In this document: piece by piece, positions 1 through 9,017 of the stretch
How the letters are laid out: every line of letters begins with the position of its first letter
Position numbering within the stretch: the first letter of the stretch is position 1
Source of the DNA: Rhizobium sp. RM
GTDB taxonomy: Bacteria > Pseudomonadota > Alphaproteobacteria > Rhizobiales > Rhizobiaceae
DNA: 64,000 nt
Direction: 5' to 3'
Assembly: GCF_013390595.1 (NCBI RefSeq)
Contig: NZ_JACAWV010000008.1
Location: 620,001-684,000 of the forward strand
The notes under the pieces: generated by a model
Told to the model about the DNA's origin: nothing
Databases searched by the model: none
Seen by the model: the letters and a program-made list of their open reading frames with translations, nothing else
Made by a program: the position numbers and the translations under genes

Positions 1-16
1 CCTGTTCGCTGTCTAA
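1..16 (+). CDS. atpE: ATP synthase subunit c, 3' end only
   Basis: Only the last codons are inside the window: CTG TTC GCT GTC TAA (Leu-Phe-Ala-Val-stop) at 2-16. A hydrophobic end of this kind fits the c subunit of F0, and atpE normally precedes the b' subunit gene in alphaproteobacteria. The assignment rests mainly on the gene that follows, because too little protein is visible to prove it. Confidence 0.5.
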
Positions 17-96
17 TATCGGCATCAGGTTTGGATCACGGCTCGCAGATCAGCGTGCCGTGATCCTTCGCATTTGCAGTACCCCTGGAGGTGAGC

Positions 97-735
97 ATGT
101 TCGTGACCGAGGCTTTTGCCCAGTCAGCACCGGCGTCTACTGAAACGACGACGCAAACACCGGCTGCAGGCCACGCAGCCCCGGAAGCAACGCATACGGA
201 AACCGGCGTGGCGCATGGCGCCGAACACGGATCCGGCGTATTTCCGCCGTTCGACCAGTCGACATATGCATCCCAGCTTCTATGGCTGGCCATTACGTTC
301 GGCCTTTTCTACGTGCTCATGCAAAAGGTCATCGTACCGCGCGTCGGCAGCATCCTCGAAGATCGCCACGGGCGCATCGCACAGGATCTCGACGAAGCGG
401 CCCGGCTGAAGTCGGAAGCCGACGCAGCCGTCGAAACCTATGAAAAAGAACTTGCTGCTGCACGTGCAAAGGCGAGCTCTATCGGTTCTGCTGCTCGCGA
501 CGCCGCAAAGGCGAAAGCGGACGCTGACCGTGTTGCAATCGAGGCAGACCTTGCGGACAAGCTCGCAGCCGCTGAAAAGCGTATTGCCAGCATCAAGGAA
601 CAGGCTTTTGCCGACGTCGGTAATATTGCCGAAGAAACCGCGACCGCGATCGTTGACCAACTGGTTGGCGCCAAGGTCAAGGACACAGACGTTAAGGCTG
701 CTGTTGCTGCCGCTTCGGAAGTGAAGGGAGTCTGA
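97..735 (+). CDS. atpG: F0F1 ATP synthase subunit b' (212 aa)
   Basis: This is one half of the b/b' peripheral stalk that holds the F1 catalytic head against the membrane proton channel. An Ala/Thr/His-rich N-terminal stretch of about 50 residues is followed by one membrane segment ([17 protein letters not shown]) and a long Ala/Lys/Glu-rich coiled coil. I chose ATG 97 because GGAGG at 87-91 sits 5 bases before it. GTG 91 in the same frame overlaps that ribosome-binding site. Subunit b follows 2 bases after the stop, so the two are co-transcribed and probably translated in balance. The long low-complexity N-terminus is common in rhizobial b' subunits. Symbol use varies (atpF', atpF2, atpG). 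Confidence 0.93.
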   Translation: MFVTEAFAQSAPASTETTTQTPAAGHAAPEATHTETGVAHGAEHGSGVFPPFDQSTYASQLLWLAITFGLFYVLMQKVIVPRVGSILEDRHGRIAQDLDEAARLKSEADAAVETYEKELAAARAKASSIGSAARDAAKAKADADRVAIEADLADKLAAAEKRIASIKEQAFADVGNIAEETATAIVDQLVGAKVKDTDVKAAVAAASEVKGV

Positions 736-737
736 TC

Positions 738-1223
738 ATGGCGTTTGATGCATCATTTTTCGCTCTCGTCGGTCTCGTTCTCTTCTTCGTGCTGATTGCC
801 TACCTCAAGGTTCCGGGCATGCTGGCGAAGTCGCTCGACGAGCGCGCGCAGAACATCACTGAGGAACTGGCGGAAGCCAAGCGCCTGCGTGAAGAGGCTC
901 AGCATCTGCTGGCCGAGTACCAGCGCAAGCGTAAGGAAGCTGAAGCCGAAGCTGCTGGCATTGTTGCCGCGGCTGAGCGTGAAGCGGCTGCTCTGACGGC
1001 TGAGGCCAAGGCAAAGACGGAAGAATTCGTCGCACGCCGTACGGCTCTTTCCGAGCAGAAGATCAAGCAGGCCGAAGAAGACGCCATTGGCGCCGTTCGC
1101 TCTGCTGCTGTCGACATCGCGATTGCGGCGTCCGAGAAGCTGATTGCCGACAAGACGACGGCTGCTGCGAAAGCAAAGCTTTTTACCGCCACCATCGGCG
1201 AAGTGAAGTCGAAGCTGAACTAA
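738..1223 (+). CDS. atpF: F0F1 ATP synthase subunit b (161 aa)
   Basis: This is the second peripheral-stalk subunit and pairs with the b' subunit encoded just upstream. A short N-terminal membrane helix (FFALVGLVLFFVLIAYL, about residues 6-22) is followed by a charged amphipathic coiled coil to the end. The start codon is 2 bases after the b' stop. A strong Rho-independent terminator lies 24 bases after the stop, so this is the last gene of the F0 operon. Confidence 0.95.
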   Translation: MAFDASFFALVGLVLFFVLIAYLKVPGMLAKSLDERAQNITEELAEAKRLREEAQHLLAEYQRKRKEAEAEAAGIVAAAEREAAALTAEAKAKTEEFVARRTALSEQKIKQAEEDAIGAVRSAAVDIAIAASEKLIADKTTAAAKAKLFTATIGEVKSKLN

Positions 1224-1246
1224 GTTTCCTTCAGTTGTAATTAAAA

Positions 1247-1279
1247 GAACCCCTCCGGCTTGCCGCGAGGGGTTTTTTG
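1247..1279 (+). terminator. Rho-independent terminator of the F0 operon
   Basis: Stem AACCCCTC (1248-1255) pairs with GAGGGGTT (1267-1274) and is followed by a T run to 1278. It lies just after atpF on the coding strand. Confidence 0.9.
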
Positions 1280-1477
1280 TTTCGTGTATTGGCTGCGCCA
1301 GCATTCGCGACCGTCCATAATCAAGCGAATTGCGGCGAGCGGTCACCTGTTTTCGTTACGAAGACGTGCCCTCACGCTTCGCCGCTCTGGGCCATAAAAA
1401 TGCCGCGGTCATTCGATGAAGGCATCCCTCAAAAGGAGAGTCCAATGATCTGCCGGCGGGAACATCTGCGGTCTTGC

Positions 1478-2131
1478 TTAGTCCTGGCGCAGTGGCCGGA
1501 AGCTCATGCGATGCAATGGGCAGGGGCCATGATCGTCAATGGCGCGCAGATGGGCTGCTGTGCCATAGCCCGCATGCCCCTCGAAGCCATAGGCGGGGTG
1601 CACCTGCGCGGCACGCTCCATCATCCTGTCCCTTGTGACCTTGGCAATAATCGACGCTGCGGCAATCGATAGCGAACGGCTGTCGCCTTTAATGACAGCC
1701 TTTGACTGGCAGGCGATGCCGGGGGGCATATCGCGTCCATCTGCCAAAACGAGAGATGGCGACACGGGAAGACCGAGCACGGCGCGTCGCATCGCGTCAA
1801 GGCTGGCGCGCAGGATGTTCATGTCATCGATCAGTGCTGGACCGGAGGAAGCGATGGAAACAAGCGAAGTTTCCATGATTTGTTTGAACAGCGCTTCTCG
1901 TTTTGCCTTGGAAAGCTTTTTTGAATCGTTGAGACCAGACGGAATATTGTCGGGGTCGAGAATAACGGCGGCTGCGACAACCGGGCCCGCAAGTGGTCCG
2001 CGCCCGGCCTCATCAGTCCCGGCAACGGGCCACAATCCGCCAGCCTTCGCCTCCAGTTCCAGGGAAAAATCCGGACCAGTGTCGAGCAGGTCGAAAAGAG
2101 CGGGAGAATCGGATGCGGTGCGGCGTTTCAT
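1478..2131 (-). CDS. rnhB: Ribonuclease HII (217 aa)
   Basis: RNase HII cuts the RNA strand of RNA/DNA hybrids and starts removal of ribonucleotides misincorporated in DNA. The family motif [13 protein letters not shown] is present, followed by NDSKKLS, the ADGRD segment and [14 protein letters not shown], which together supply the acidic metal-binding residues. The frame stays open upstream to 2308, but that extension is Pro/Arg-rich and unlike the family. ATG 2131 ([13 protein letters not shown]) gives the usual length. No strong ribosome-binding site is visible before it. Confidence 0.95.
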   Translation of the reverse strand: MKRRTASDSPALFDLLDTGPDFSLELEAKAGGLWPVAGTDEAGRGPLAGPVVAAAVILDPDNIPSGLNDSKKLSKAKREALFKQIMETSLVSIASSGPALIDDMNILRASLDAMRRAVLGLPVSPSLVLADGRDMPPGIACQSKAVIKGDSRSLSIAAASIIAKVTRDRMMERAAQVHPAYGFEGHAGYGTAAHLRAIDDHGPCPLHRMSFRPLRQD

Positions 2132-2434
2132 GCGGCAGAAACTGGCACACACACCCGATCTCCTGCAAGCCCCCGGAAAGCGAGCGATGGGAAACAACCG
2201 GCCGATCAAGGGGCGTGGCGGGCTGCATCCACAGGTCTTCATGACCGTGATCCTCCAATGGGGCGGCAGGAGGAGTGATCGCACGCGAGGCGGCGGTTCC
2301 GGGGACATTATGACCGGCGCACCAGGGAAAACGCGTCGGACATTTCATTCAGCGTGTCGTGCAAAAGCATTGAGCGATTCAACGCTGACGACATGCGCGA
2401 AAACAGGCATCTGACGCGGGATATCCCGCGCAGG
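2132..2434. other. Gap between rnhB and the radical SAM gene, with a palindrome
   Basis: About 300 bases without a convincing gene. The only distinct structure is a perfect 16-base palindrome, CGCGGGATATCCCGCG, at 2415-2430. It lies directly after the stop of the minus-strand radical SAM gene. No T run follows it on either strand, so it is not a classical terminator. The region presumably also holds the rnhB promoter, which I cannot pinpoint. Confidence 0.4.
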
Positions 2435-3592
2435 TCAAAGTAGAGAAAGCTGTACGCCGGAACCCCCCGGCGGTTTGAACAGATCGTCTCGGAGAAGAAT
2501 GCCGCGACGCACCAGTCCGAGCCGCTTCGTTGCCATTTCGAACCGGCGTCCGATCTGCCAGGCGTAGGGACCTGCGCCCTTCATGCGCTTGCCGAACTCG
2601 GCGTCGTAATCCTTGCCGTCGCGCATGGAGCGAACGAGTGACATCACATGCCGGTAGCGGTCAGGATAATTCCGTAGCAGCCAGTCGCGAAACAACGGGC
2701 TGACTTCCAGTGGCAAACGCAACAACACGTAAGACGCCTCCGTGGCACCAGCGGCTTTGCCGGCTTCCAGTATCCGCTCGATCTCGTGGTCGTTGAGGGC
2801 AGGGATAACAGGCGCCATCATCACGGCTGAGGGAATGCCTGCGTCCGTCAAAGTCTTGATCGCCTCAAGCCGTTTTGCCGGTGTCGAGGCGCGTGGTTCC
2901 ATCGTGCGCGCCAGCTTGCGGTCAAGTGTGGTAACCGAGATGCCGACCTTGACGAGCCCCTTACTCGCCAGGGGAGCGAGGATATCGATATCCCGTGTAA
3001 TCAGCGCGGATTTGGTAACGATGGCGACGGGATGATCCGCCTCTGCGAGAACCTCGAGAATCTGGCGCATGATGCGCCATTCGCGCTCGATTGGCTGATA
3101 GGGGTCGGTATTGGTGCCGATGGCGATGACACGTGGCTTGTAGCCGGGCTTTCCGAGTTCTCTTTCAAGCAGCTTTGCCGCATCTGGCTTGGCAAACAGT
3201 TTCGATTCAAAATCCAATCCGGCAGACAGCCCCATATAGCTGTGTGTCGGGCGAGCAAAACAATAGATGCAGCCGTGTTCGCAGCCGCGGTAGGGATTGA
3301 TGGAACGATCAAAAGGAATGTCCGGTGACTCGTTACGGGTGATGATAGAGCGTGGCTTTTCGACCTGCACTTCGGTGCGGAACTCCGGCATGTCTTCAAG
3401 CGTCTGCCAGCCATCGTCGAACACTTCATGCTGCAATTGCTCGAAGCGCCCACCTGGATTGATGCCGGCAGCACGTCCGCGCCGGCGGTCGATCTCGATG
3501 CGCAAGCCCGATGCGTCGGCCATCGCATTGGCAATATCCTGCGTATGGCCAGGCTGAAAGGCAGCCTCGCCCGAAAGCATATGGTCTCTCAT
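2435..3592 (-). CDS. PA0069-family radical SAM protein, SplB-like (385 aa)
   Basis: This is a radical SAM enzyme with the 4Fe-4S motif CEHGCIYC at about residues 105-112, within the context NPYRGCEHGCIYC that is typical of the PA0069/Rv2578c group. The group is related to spore photoproduct lyase (COG1533), but its substrate is not established. ATG 3592 is chosen because AAGGAG lies 8 bases upstream. An in-frame start at 3631 has no such support. The divergent intergenic region contains an exact GAAC-N7-GAAC LexA box at 3710-3724, 118 bases upstream. That is consistent with SOS control and a DNA-repair role, which is inference. Confidence 0.9.
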   Translation of the reverse strand: MRDHMLSGEAAFQPGHTQDIANAMADASGLRIEIDRRRGRAAGINPGGRFEQLQHEVFDDGWQTLEDMPEFRTEVQVEKPRSIITRNESPDIPFDRSINPYRGCEHGCIYCFARPTHSYMGLSAGLDFESKLFAKPDAAKLLERELGKPGYKPRVIAIGTNTDPYQPIEREWRIMRQILEVLAEADHPVAIVTKSALITRDIDILAPLASKGLVKVGISVTTLDRKLARTMEPRASTPAKRLEAIKTLTDAGIPSAVMMAPVIPALNDHEIERILEAGKAAGATEASYVLLRLPLEVSPLFRDWLLRNYPDRYRHVMSLVRSMRDGKDYDAEFGKRMKGAGPYAWQIGRRFEMATKRLGLVRRGILLRDDLFKPPGGSGVQLSLL

Positions 3593-3709
3593 CTGGGTGC
3601 TCCTTAGAGCGCATGTGCCGAAAAGGCCCATGAAACGCCCTAAACCGTTCCTCGCCGGACAGCGACTTCATCGCCTCTCCGAATGATTAAATTCCTACTG
3701 CAAAAAAAA

Positions 3710-3724
3710 GAACAATACAAGAAC
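3710..3724 (-). promoter_or_regulatory. Putative LexA (SOS) box
   Basis: GAAC-AATACAA-GAAC, which is GTTC-N7-GTTC on the other strand, is an exact match to the direct-repeat LexA operator of alphaproteobacteria. It sits in an A/T-rich patch between the divergent radical SAM gene (start 3592) and the glycosyltransferase-like gene (start 3879). It could control either gene. The radical SAM gene is the better candidate because of its relation to photoproduct lyase. Confidence 0.6.
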
Positions 3725-3878
3725 AAAATATCGTTGATCGCATATCATGCTCGCCGGTTGTGATGCCACGCGGGCAAATATGGCGTCGCCATCGGGCGTT
3801 AATTTTAATGGAAGAGATCCTGTTTTCGAAATGCTGGCGCAGTGGCAATTTATTGTGCGATGCGTTAAAGCTATGCAC

Positions 3879-4397
3879 ATGTTGACAGTCATTATGGAAT
3901 GCCGGGATCAGGAACCGGAACTGGCGCACACGCTTTCAGCGCTGGTGACCGGCGCTGTTGAAGGGCTGGTAAGCGATGTGGTGATCCTGGATCACGGTTC
4001 GCGCGATGGATCGTCGCGCGTGGCCGATGCCGCTGGCTGCCGTTTTTATGTGCAGTGGGACATCGATGACGTCATGCGCTCTGTCCGCGGCGAGTGGATT
4101 TTACTGGTGGAGCCGGGGGCACGTCCACAGACCGGTTGGATCGAAGATATTCTCGAATATGTCTCTATCAACAAGTCGCCAGCACGGTTTTCGCCGTCCC
4201 GACATTACAAACGCTCGTTCTTCAGTCGCATAGCGCGGCGTCAGCCGCCTTTGGAATATGGCTATCTCATGCCGAAGAAGCACGCCATGACGATTGCCAA
4301 ACCCGGCATGAACCTGTCGCAGCTCGTACACGCGCAAAAGCCACGCCGCCTGACAGCGGAACTCATACCATCCTGGGTCTTGAGCGCTGCGCGCTAA
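3879..4397 (+). CDS. Small glycosyltransferase-like protein (172 aa)
   Basis: The N-terminus MLTVIMECRDQEPELAHTL and the segment VVILDHGSRDGS resemble the nucleotide-sugar fold of family A (GT2-like) glycosyltransferases. GEWILLVEPGARPQTGW is like the region after the nucleotide-binding strands. At 172 aa it is short for a complete GT2 enzyme, and no clear DXD motif is visible, so activity is uncertain. ATG 3873 and ATG 3879 are both possible; I prefer 3879 because MLTVIMEC is a natural start for the fold. The gene converges on moaB with only 25 bases between the stops. Confidence 0.7.
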   Translation: MLTVIMECRDQEPELAHTLSALVTGAVEGLVSDVVILDHGSRDGSSRVADAAGCRFYVQWDIDDVMRSVRGEWILLVEPGARPQTGWIEDILEYVSINKSPARFSPSRHYKRSFFSRIARRQPPLEYGYLMPKKHAMTIAKPGMNLSQLVHAQKPRRLTAELIPSWVLSAAR

Positions 4398-4422
4398 TTG
4401 ACGAAGAGATCGCTAATGGCGG

Positions 4423-4962
4423 TTACGATTTGCCGCGTTTGAGATGTTCATCCAGTCGCGGCATGATTTCCACGAAATTGCATGGCATGTGTCGGTAGTC
4501 GAGCTGCGCCTTGATGATGCCGTCCCAGGCGTCTTTGCAGGCGCCGGGCGAACCGGGCAAAACGAAGATGAAGGTGGCATTGGCGACCCCTCCCGTTGCC
4601 CTGGACTGGATGGTCGAGGTTCCGATCTTGTCGTAGGAAATGCGGTGGAACACTTCGGAGAAACCGTCCATCCGTTTTTCGAACAGGGGTTCCAGAGCCT
4701 CCGGCGTGACGTCGCGCCCGGTAAAGCCCGTGCCACCCGTGGTGATGACGACATCCACGTCGTCCGAAAGCGTCCAGTCGCGTACGGTTTCAAAAATCGC
4801 TGACTTGTCGTCCGGCACGATGGCGCGTGCAAAGAGCCGATGACCGGCCTCGGTGATCCGCGCTGCAAGTGTGTCGCCCGACTTGTCGTTTTCCAGCGTC
4901 CGCGTGTCAGAAACAGTCAGAACCGCGATGCCGACAGGAATGAAAGGTCTTTCGTTTGTCAT
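4423..4962 (-). CDS. moaB: Molybdenum cofactor biosynthesis protein B (179 aa)
   Basis: MoaB/MogA-fold protein of molybdopterin synthesis, thought to act in adenylylation of molybdopterin before metal insertion. Characteristic segments are GIAVLTVSDTR, VVITTGGTGFTGRDVTPEAL (the TGGTG loop that binds molybdopterin) and FVLPGSPGACKDAW. The length is normal for the family. It lies 27 bases downstream of ispE on the same strand and is probably the last gene of a TPR-ispE-moaB unit. Confidence 0.93.
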   Translation of the reverse strand: MTNERPFIPVGIAVLTVSDTRTLENDKSGDTLAARITEAGHRLFARAIVPDDKSAIFETVRDWTLSDDVDVVITTGGTGFTGRDVTPEALEPLFEKRMDGFSEVFHRISYDKIGTSTIQSRATGGVANATFIFVLPGSPGACKDAWDGIIKAQLDYRHMPCNFVEIMPRLDEHLKRGKS

Positions 4963-4989
4963 GGCATCGTCCTCATTATGGATTGATCG

Positions 4990-5868
4990 TCAAATCGTTT
5001 GCGTGACCTGAAAATACCAGTCCGGTTTCTGGTTCCTAAGGGATACTTCGGCTGCCTTGGCTGCATCAAGAGACTGAAAAAGGCCAAAGCAGGTCGCGCC
5101 GGAACCGGACATGCGGACGATTGTGGCGTCGTGCTGCGCGAGCAAGGCTGAAATCTCCGAGATTTCCGGCAAGAGGGCTTTGGCTGGTGCTTCAAGATCG
5201 TTGCGGCTCTCCGCAACGAATGTCAGCCAATCTGCCTGTGGCTTTGCAGGCAGGGCAGGGTTGCTCTTGTTTTCTAACCGTCGGAAAATGTCCGGTGTCG
5301 AAACAGCCATCAACGGGTTGGCGAGTACCAGAAAAAGCTTTGGAAGATCGGTGATCACCTCGATTTCTTCGCCGATGCCGCGGGCAATCAGCGACTGGCT
5401 TTTAAGGCACATCGGGACATCGGCACCCAGCCGCAAAGCAATCTTTTCAAGCGATGCCGGATCGATTTTTGCATTCCAGTGTCGCAACAGACCGCGCAAG
5501 GTCGCAGCTGCATCTGCGGAACCTCCGCCGATACCGGAAGCCACAGGCAGATTCTTTTCAAGATGAATTTCGACGGGTCGTATGTCGATGCCCGTAAGAG
5601 TCTCGCGTAGCAGGTCGCGTGCACGGGTAACGAGGTTGTTGTTACCGTCGCCAGCGCGAAGAACCTCGCCAAACGGACCGGAAATCGAAAAATTGTCCTC
5701 TTTCGCATCACGGATGCGAATCACATCGCCTGCTTCGGTGAAGGTCACCAGCGTTTCCAGAAGATGATAACCATCGGCCCGTTGGCCGGTCACATGCAGG
5801 GCGAGATTGATCTTGGCCGGAGCGGTTTCGATTGTCTCGACCGCTCCGGAAACGTCATTCGCTTGCAT
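4990..5868 (-). CDS. ispE: 4-diphosphocytidyl-2-C-methyl-D-erythritol kinase (292 aa)
   Basis: This GHMP-family kinase phosphorylates CDP-methylerythritol in the non-mevalonate isoprenoid pathway. The substrate-binding start APAKINLALHV and the ATP-binding glycine loop PVASGIGGGSADAAAT are both present, with the late GHMP motif RMSGSGATCFGLF near the C-terminus. It starts 6 bases after the stop of the TPR protein gene, so the two are almost certainly co-transcribed. Dxs, the first enzyme of the same pathway, is encoded at 48628-50538. Confidence 0.96.
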   Translation of the reverse strand: MQANDVSGAVETIETAPAKINLALHVTGQRADGYHLLETLVTFTEAGDVIRIRDAKEDNFSISGPFGEVLRAGDGNNNLVTRARDLLRETLTGIDIRPVEIHLEKNLPVASGIGGGSADAAATLRGLLRHWNAKIDPASLEKIALRLGADVPMCLKSQSLIARGIGEEIEVITDLPKLFLVLANPLMAVSTPDIFRRLENKSNPALPAKPQADWLTFVAESRNDLEAPAKALLPEISEISALLAQHDATIVRMSGSGATCFGLFQSLDAAKAAEVSLRNQKPDWYFQVTQTI

Positions 5869-5874
5869 GCCGCG

Positions 5875-7710
5875 TCAGGATTTCTTGTCCGGATTTGCAG
5901 CGGGCGAAGGTGGGGCTGGCGGCGGCGGCGCAGCTTCCTTCTTTGCCGTGTTTTCGGCGTCCTTCTCCAGCGGCGGCAGACCGTTGGCGATCTTTTCCTG
6001 GACCTTGGCCTTGTCCACGTCGTCACTGTCGCCGATCAGCGCGCGGTTCCACTGATATACGGCCTCGATCTTGCGGCCAACGCGCCAATAGGCGTCGCCA
6101 AGGTGGTCGTTGATGGTTGGGTCGCCGGCCTTGAGTTCGATCGCCCGCTCCAGCTCGGTGACCGCCTCATCAAAGGCTCCGAGGCGATAATGCGCCCAGC
6201 CAAGTGAATCGACGATATAGCCATCGTTCGGACGAAGCTCGACAGCGCGGCGGATCATGTCCATGCCTTCATCGAGATTGACGTTCCGGTCTACCCAGGA
6301 ATAACCAAGGTAATTGAGAACTTGCGGCTGCTCGGGGTTGAGCTCAAGCGCGCGTTTGAAATTCGGCTCTGCCTTGTCCCATTCCTTCAGGCGTTCGTAA
6401 GCGATGCCACGCTGGAAGAACACGGACCAGTCGGACTTCTGTGGCACGGAACCGATGATCTCGATGGCCTTGTCATAGTTTTCCGCCATGGCCTTGTAGT
6501 CCTTGGCATCGGAAAGCACGCTGCCATAGGCGAGATAGGAGCGGATATCTTTGGGGTCGGAATCGAGCAGCGACTTCAGGTGCTGGCGTGCTTCGTCAAC
6601 CTTGCCGGTCTGGGCAAGCGTCAAGCCGAGCTGCAATTCGGAGATGCGATGCATCGGCGAATCCTTCGGCACCTCGCGGTAGAAGGCAATCGCCCGTTCC
6701 GGTTGCTTCTGTGCTTCAGAAAGGCCGCCGAGCAGGATCAGCGTATCGGCACTGTTGGGGTCGAGACCACGCGACGTCTGCAGATAGAGCGTCACGATTT
6801 CTTCTGCACCCTCACGGTTGAGCGCGCCGGCAATCGAGAACATGACCGATGCGGCACCCTCGACGGCGTTGGTCACCTGCTGGGTCGGCTTTTCGCCTTT
6901 CTCGATCGATTCGCGCAGTGCTTTCAGCGGCGCGTAGTTCGGTGCGAATGTATCGCCAACAGCGATGGCGTCGAGCGCCTTCTGCTTGTTACCGGCTGTC
7001 GCCTCGAGACGAGCCAGGGCCATTACGGCACGCATATAGGTGTCGGATGCCGTGGCACCACCCTCGCGGTCGGTCACGGCTTCGTTCAGGCTCTTGCGCG
7101 CTGCGTCGATGTTCCCGGCAACCAGCGCAATCGCACCGGCATTGTATTTCTGGAAGATCGAAATCCAGCCTGGGCCCTTCATGTTGTTGACGAGCGCCAG
7201 TGCCTCCTTCGGCTTGCCGGAGCCGGCACGCGCCCATGCGCTCAACAGCGTGTTGACCATACGGTCCAGATCGTTCGGGCCGGTATATTTCAGGATCTTC
7301 TCGGCCTTCGCGAATTCCTTGTCTTTGATCGCATCAAGAGCCCGTACGATGGTCGTCACGCGCTCAACCGAGGCGTCCTCTTTCAGCGTGTCGGCGATTT
7401 TTGCGCCAGCCTCGAAGTTGCCGCTCAGCAGTTCGGCAATCATCAGCCGTTGGCGAATTTCGGAATTGGCGGGATCGTATTCCAGCGCCTTTTTGTAAAG
7501 CGAGATTGCCGTTGCATAGTCCTGATCGACGTCGGCTGTGCGCGCGGCAAGAAAGGCGCCAGAGAAGGTATTCACTTTGCCCGGATCGAAGGTAACGGTC
7601 TTTTCTTCCGGTTTCGTCTCTGCGAAGCCGGGTGTTGCACCTGCCCCAATGGTGAGAGCGGCGATAAGAGCCGCGCTGCAAAGAAGACGGAATGCTGGTT
7701 TGCGCCGCAT
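5875..7710 (-). CDS. Exported tetratricopeptide repeat protein (611 aa)
   Basis: The N-terminus MRRKPAFRLLCSAALIAALTI, followed by a segment ending GFAETK, is a typical Sec signal peptide. Most of the rest is helical TPR repeats, for example FFQRGIAYERLKEWDKAEPN and the following LNYLGYSWVDRNVNLDEG and SLGWAHYRLGAFDEAVTELE. The tail is Pro/Ala/Lys-rich. I chose ATG 7710 because it starts the signal peptide; the frame extends to 7758 without a better start. It is probably a periplasmic or membrane-attached scaffold. The specific role is unknown. It heads the unit containing ispE. Confidence 0.88.
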   Translation of the reverse strand: MRRKPAFRLLCSAALIAALTIGAGATPGFAETKPEEKTVTFDPGKVNTFSGAFLAARTADVDQDYATAISLYKKALEYDPANSEIRQRLMIAELLSGNFEAGAKIADTLKEDASVERVTTIVRALDAIKDKEFAKAEKILKYTGPNDLDRMVNTLLSAWARAGSGKPKEALALVNNMKGPGWISIFQKYNAGAIALVAGNIDAARKSLNEAVTDREGGATASDTYMRAVMALARLEATAGNKQKALDAIAVGDTFAPNYAPLKALRESIEKGEKPTQQVTNAVEGAASVMFSIAGALNREGAEEIVTLYLQTSRGLDPNSADTLILLGGLSEAQKQPERAIAFYREVPKDSPMHRISELQLGLTLAQTGKVDEARQHLKSLLDSDPKDIRSYLAYGSVLSDAKDYKAMAENYDKAIEIIGSVPQKSDWSVFFQRGIAYERLKEWDKAEPNFKRALELNPEQPQVLNYLGYSWVDRNVNLDEGMDMIRRAVELRPNDGYIVDSLGWAHYRLGAFDEAVTELERAIELKAGDPTINDHLGDAYWRVGRKIEAVYQWNRALIGDSDDVDKAKVQEKIANGLPPLEKDAENTAKKEAAPPPPAPPSPAANPDKKS

Positions 7711-7879
7711 GAGGGAACCTTTGCCTTTGTGCAGAAGCACGGAAAAATCAGTTTCCATTGTTTGGTCACGACAGAATGGCTTTTTTGGAGCAGGCCCGCA
7801 AGAAATTATGGCCGATTAGCTCTGTCGAAAGCGCCAGACGGGTGAAGGTGTCACCCGCCTTTCAAGGTCGCGGCTGAGA

Positions 7880-8896
7880 TCAGTTCAAACGCTCGATGCA
7901 GAAGTCGATGACTTCCAGAAGCGCATTTTTCCAAGGGCTTTGCGGCAACGGAGCAAGCGCGTCACGGGCAATGGTCCCATAGTGGTTGGCGCGGCTGATC
8001 GTGTCGCCGAGGCCATTATATTTGGTGATAAGGCCCAGAGCTTTTTCGAGGTTTTCGTCGCTGCTCTCGCCTTTTTCGATCGCCGCGCGCCAGAAAGCCC
8101 GCTCATCTTCGGTACCGCGACGATAGGACAGGATAACCGGCAGGGTGATCTTGCCTTCGCGGAAATCGTCACCGGTGTTCTTGCCGAGGTCAGCGGACTT
8201 GCCGCCGTAGTCCAGCACGTCGTCGACAAGCTGGAACGCAAGTCCAAGGTTCATGCCGTAGGACTTCAGCGCGCTGCGGCTTGCCTTGTCCGTTTTGGCG
8301 ACGATCGGACCCACTTCGGCCGCAGCGGCAAACAGAGCTGCCGTCTTGGCGCGAATCACCTGAAGATAATCGTCTTCGGTTGTTTCCATGTTCTTGGCGA
8401 CAGAGAGCTGCAGAACCTCACCTTCGGCGATCACGGAAGCGGCAGTGGAGAGAACATCCAGCGCTTCCAGCGAGCCGACATCGACCATCATGCGAAACGC
8501 CTGGCCGAGCAGGAAGTCGCCGACTAGAACGCTTGCCTGGTTGCCCCAGATCGTGCGCGCGGTGGATTTGCCACGGCGCAGGTCACTTTCATCCACGACG
8601 TCATCGTGCAGAAGCGTTGCCGTGTGCATGAATTCGACGCTGGTTGCCAGCTTGATGTGATGATCGCCCTCGTAACCGAACATCGAGGCGGAAGCCAATG
8701 TCAGCATCGGGCGCAGGCGCTTTCCGCCGGAGGAGATGAGATGGTTGGCGACTTCCGGAATCATCTGGACATCGGAGCCAGCTCTGGAAAGGATAAGCTG
8801 GTTCACCCGTTCCATGTCAGGGCGGGTCAGATCGACAAGCGGCTTGACGGATGCGAGTTTGTTTTTGCTTTCTTCAAGCGGTATGACGACGCCCAA
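7880..8896 (-). CDS. Polyprenyl (decaprenyl) diphosphate synthase (338 aa)
   Basis: This trans-prenyltransferase makes the long isoprenoid side chain of ubiquinone. Both Asp-rich motifs are present: HDDVVDESD (first) and VDDVLDY (second), with GGKRLRP near the N-terminus. Agrobacterium relatives make ubiquinone-10, so a decaprenyl product is likely but cannot be read from the sequence. TTG 8896 (MGVVIPLEESK) is preferred because CAGGAG lies about 10 bases upstream. An upstream TTG at 8956 adds 20 residues without such a site. The tail-attaching enzyme UbiA is encoded at 28468-29421. Confidence 0.93.
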   Translation of the reverse strand: MGVVIPLEESKNKLASVKPLVDLTRPDMERVNQLILSRAGSDVQMIPEVANHLISSGGKRLRPMLTLASASMFGYEGDHHIKLATSVEFMHTATLLHDDVVDESDLRRGKSTARTIWGNQASVLVGDFLLGQAFRMMVDVGSLEALDVLSTAASVIAEGEVLQLSVAKNMETTEDDYLQVIRAKTAALFAAAAEVGPIVAKTDKASRSALKSYGMNLGLAFQLVDDVLDYGGKSADLGKNTGDDFREGKITLPVILSYRRGTEDERAFWRAAIEKGESSDENLEKALGLITKYNGLGDTISRANHYGTIARDALAPLPQSPWKNALLEVIDFCIERLN

Positions 8897-9017
8897 GGGA
8901 CCGGACTCCTGTTCGAATTTGTATTCGACAATAAAAACTGGCGCTTGTCGCGGCAAGGGGCGAATTGCCGCGAGCCATTCAAAAAGATGGGAATTCAGGA
9001 ATTAAGCAGGGTTATCC

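Noticed and set aside
91..96. GTG start two codons before ATG 97 of the b' subunit gene
   Set aside because: The GTG overlaps the GGAGG site (87-91), which is properly spaced for ATG 97.
1444..1672. Plus-strand frame with a good AAGGAG site before ATG 1444 (MICRREHLR...)
   Set aside because: It runs antisense through the rnhB C-terminal coding region and resembles no protein family.
6322..7845. 507-codon open frame on the plus strand opposite the TPR gene
   Set aside because: Antisense shadow caused by high GC; the minus-strand frame has a signal peptide and TPR repeats.
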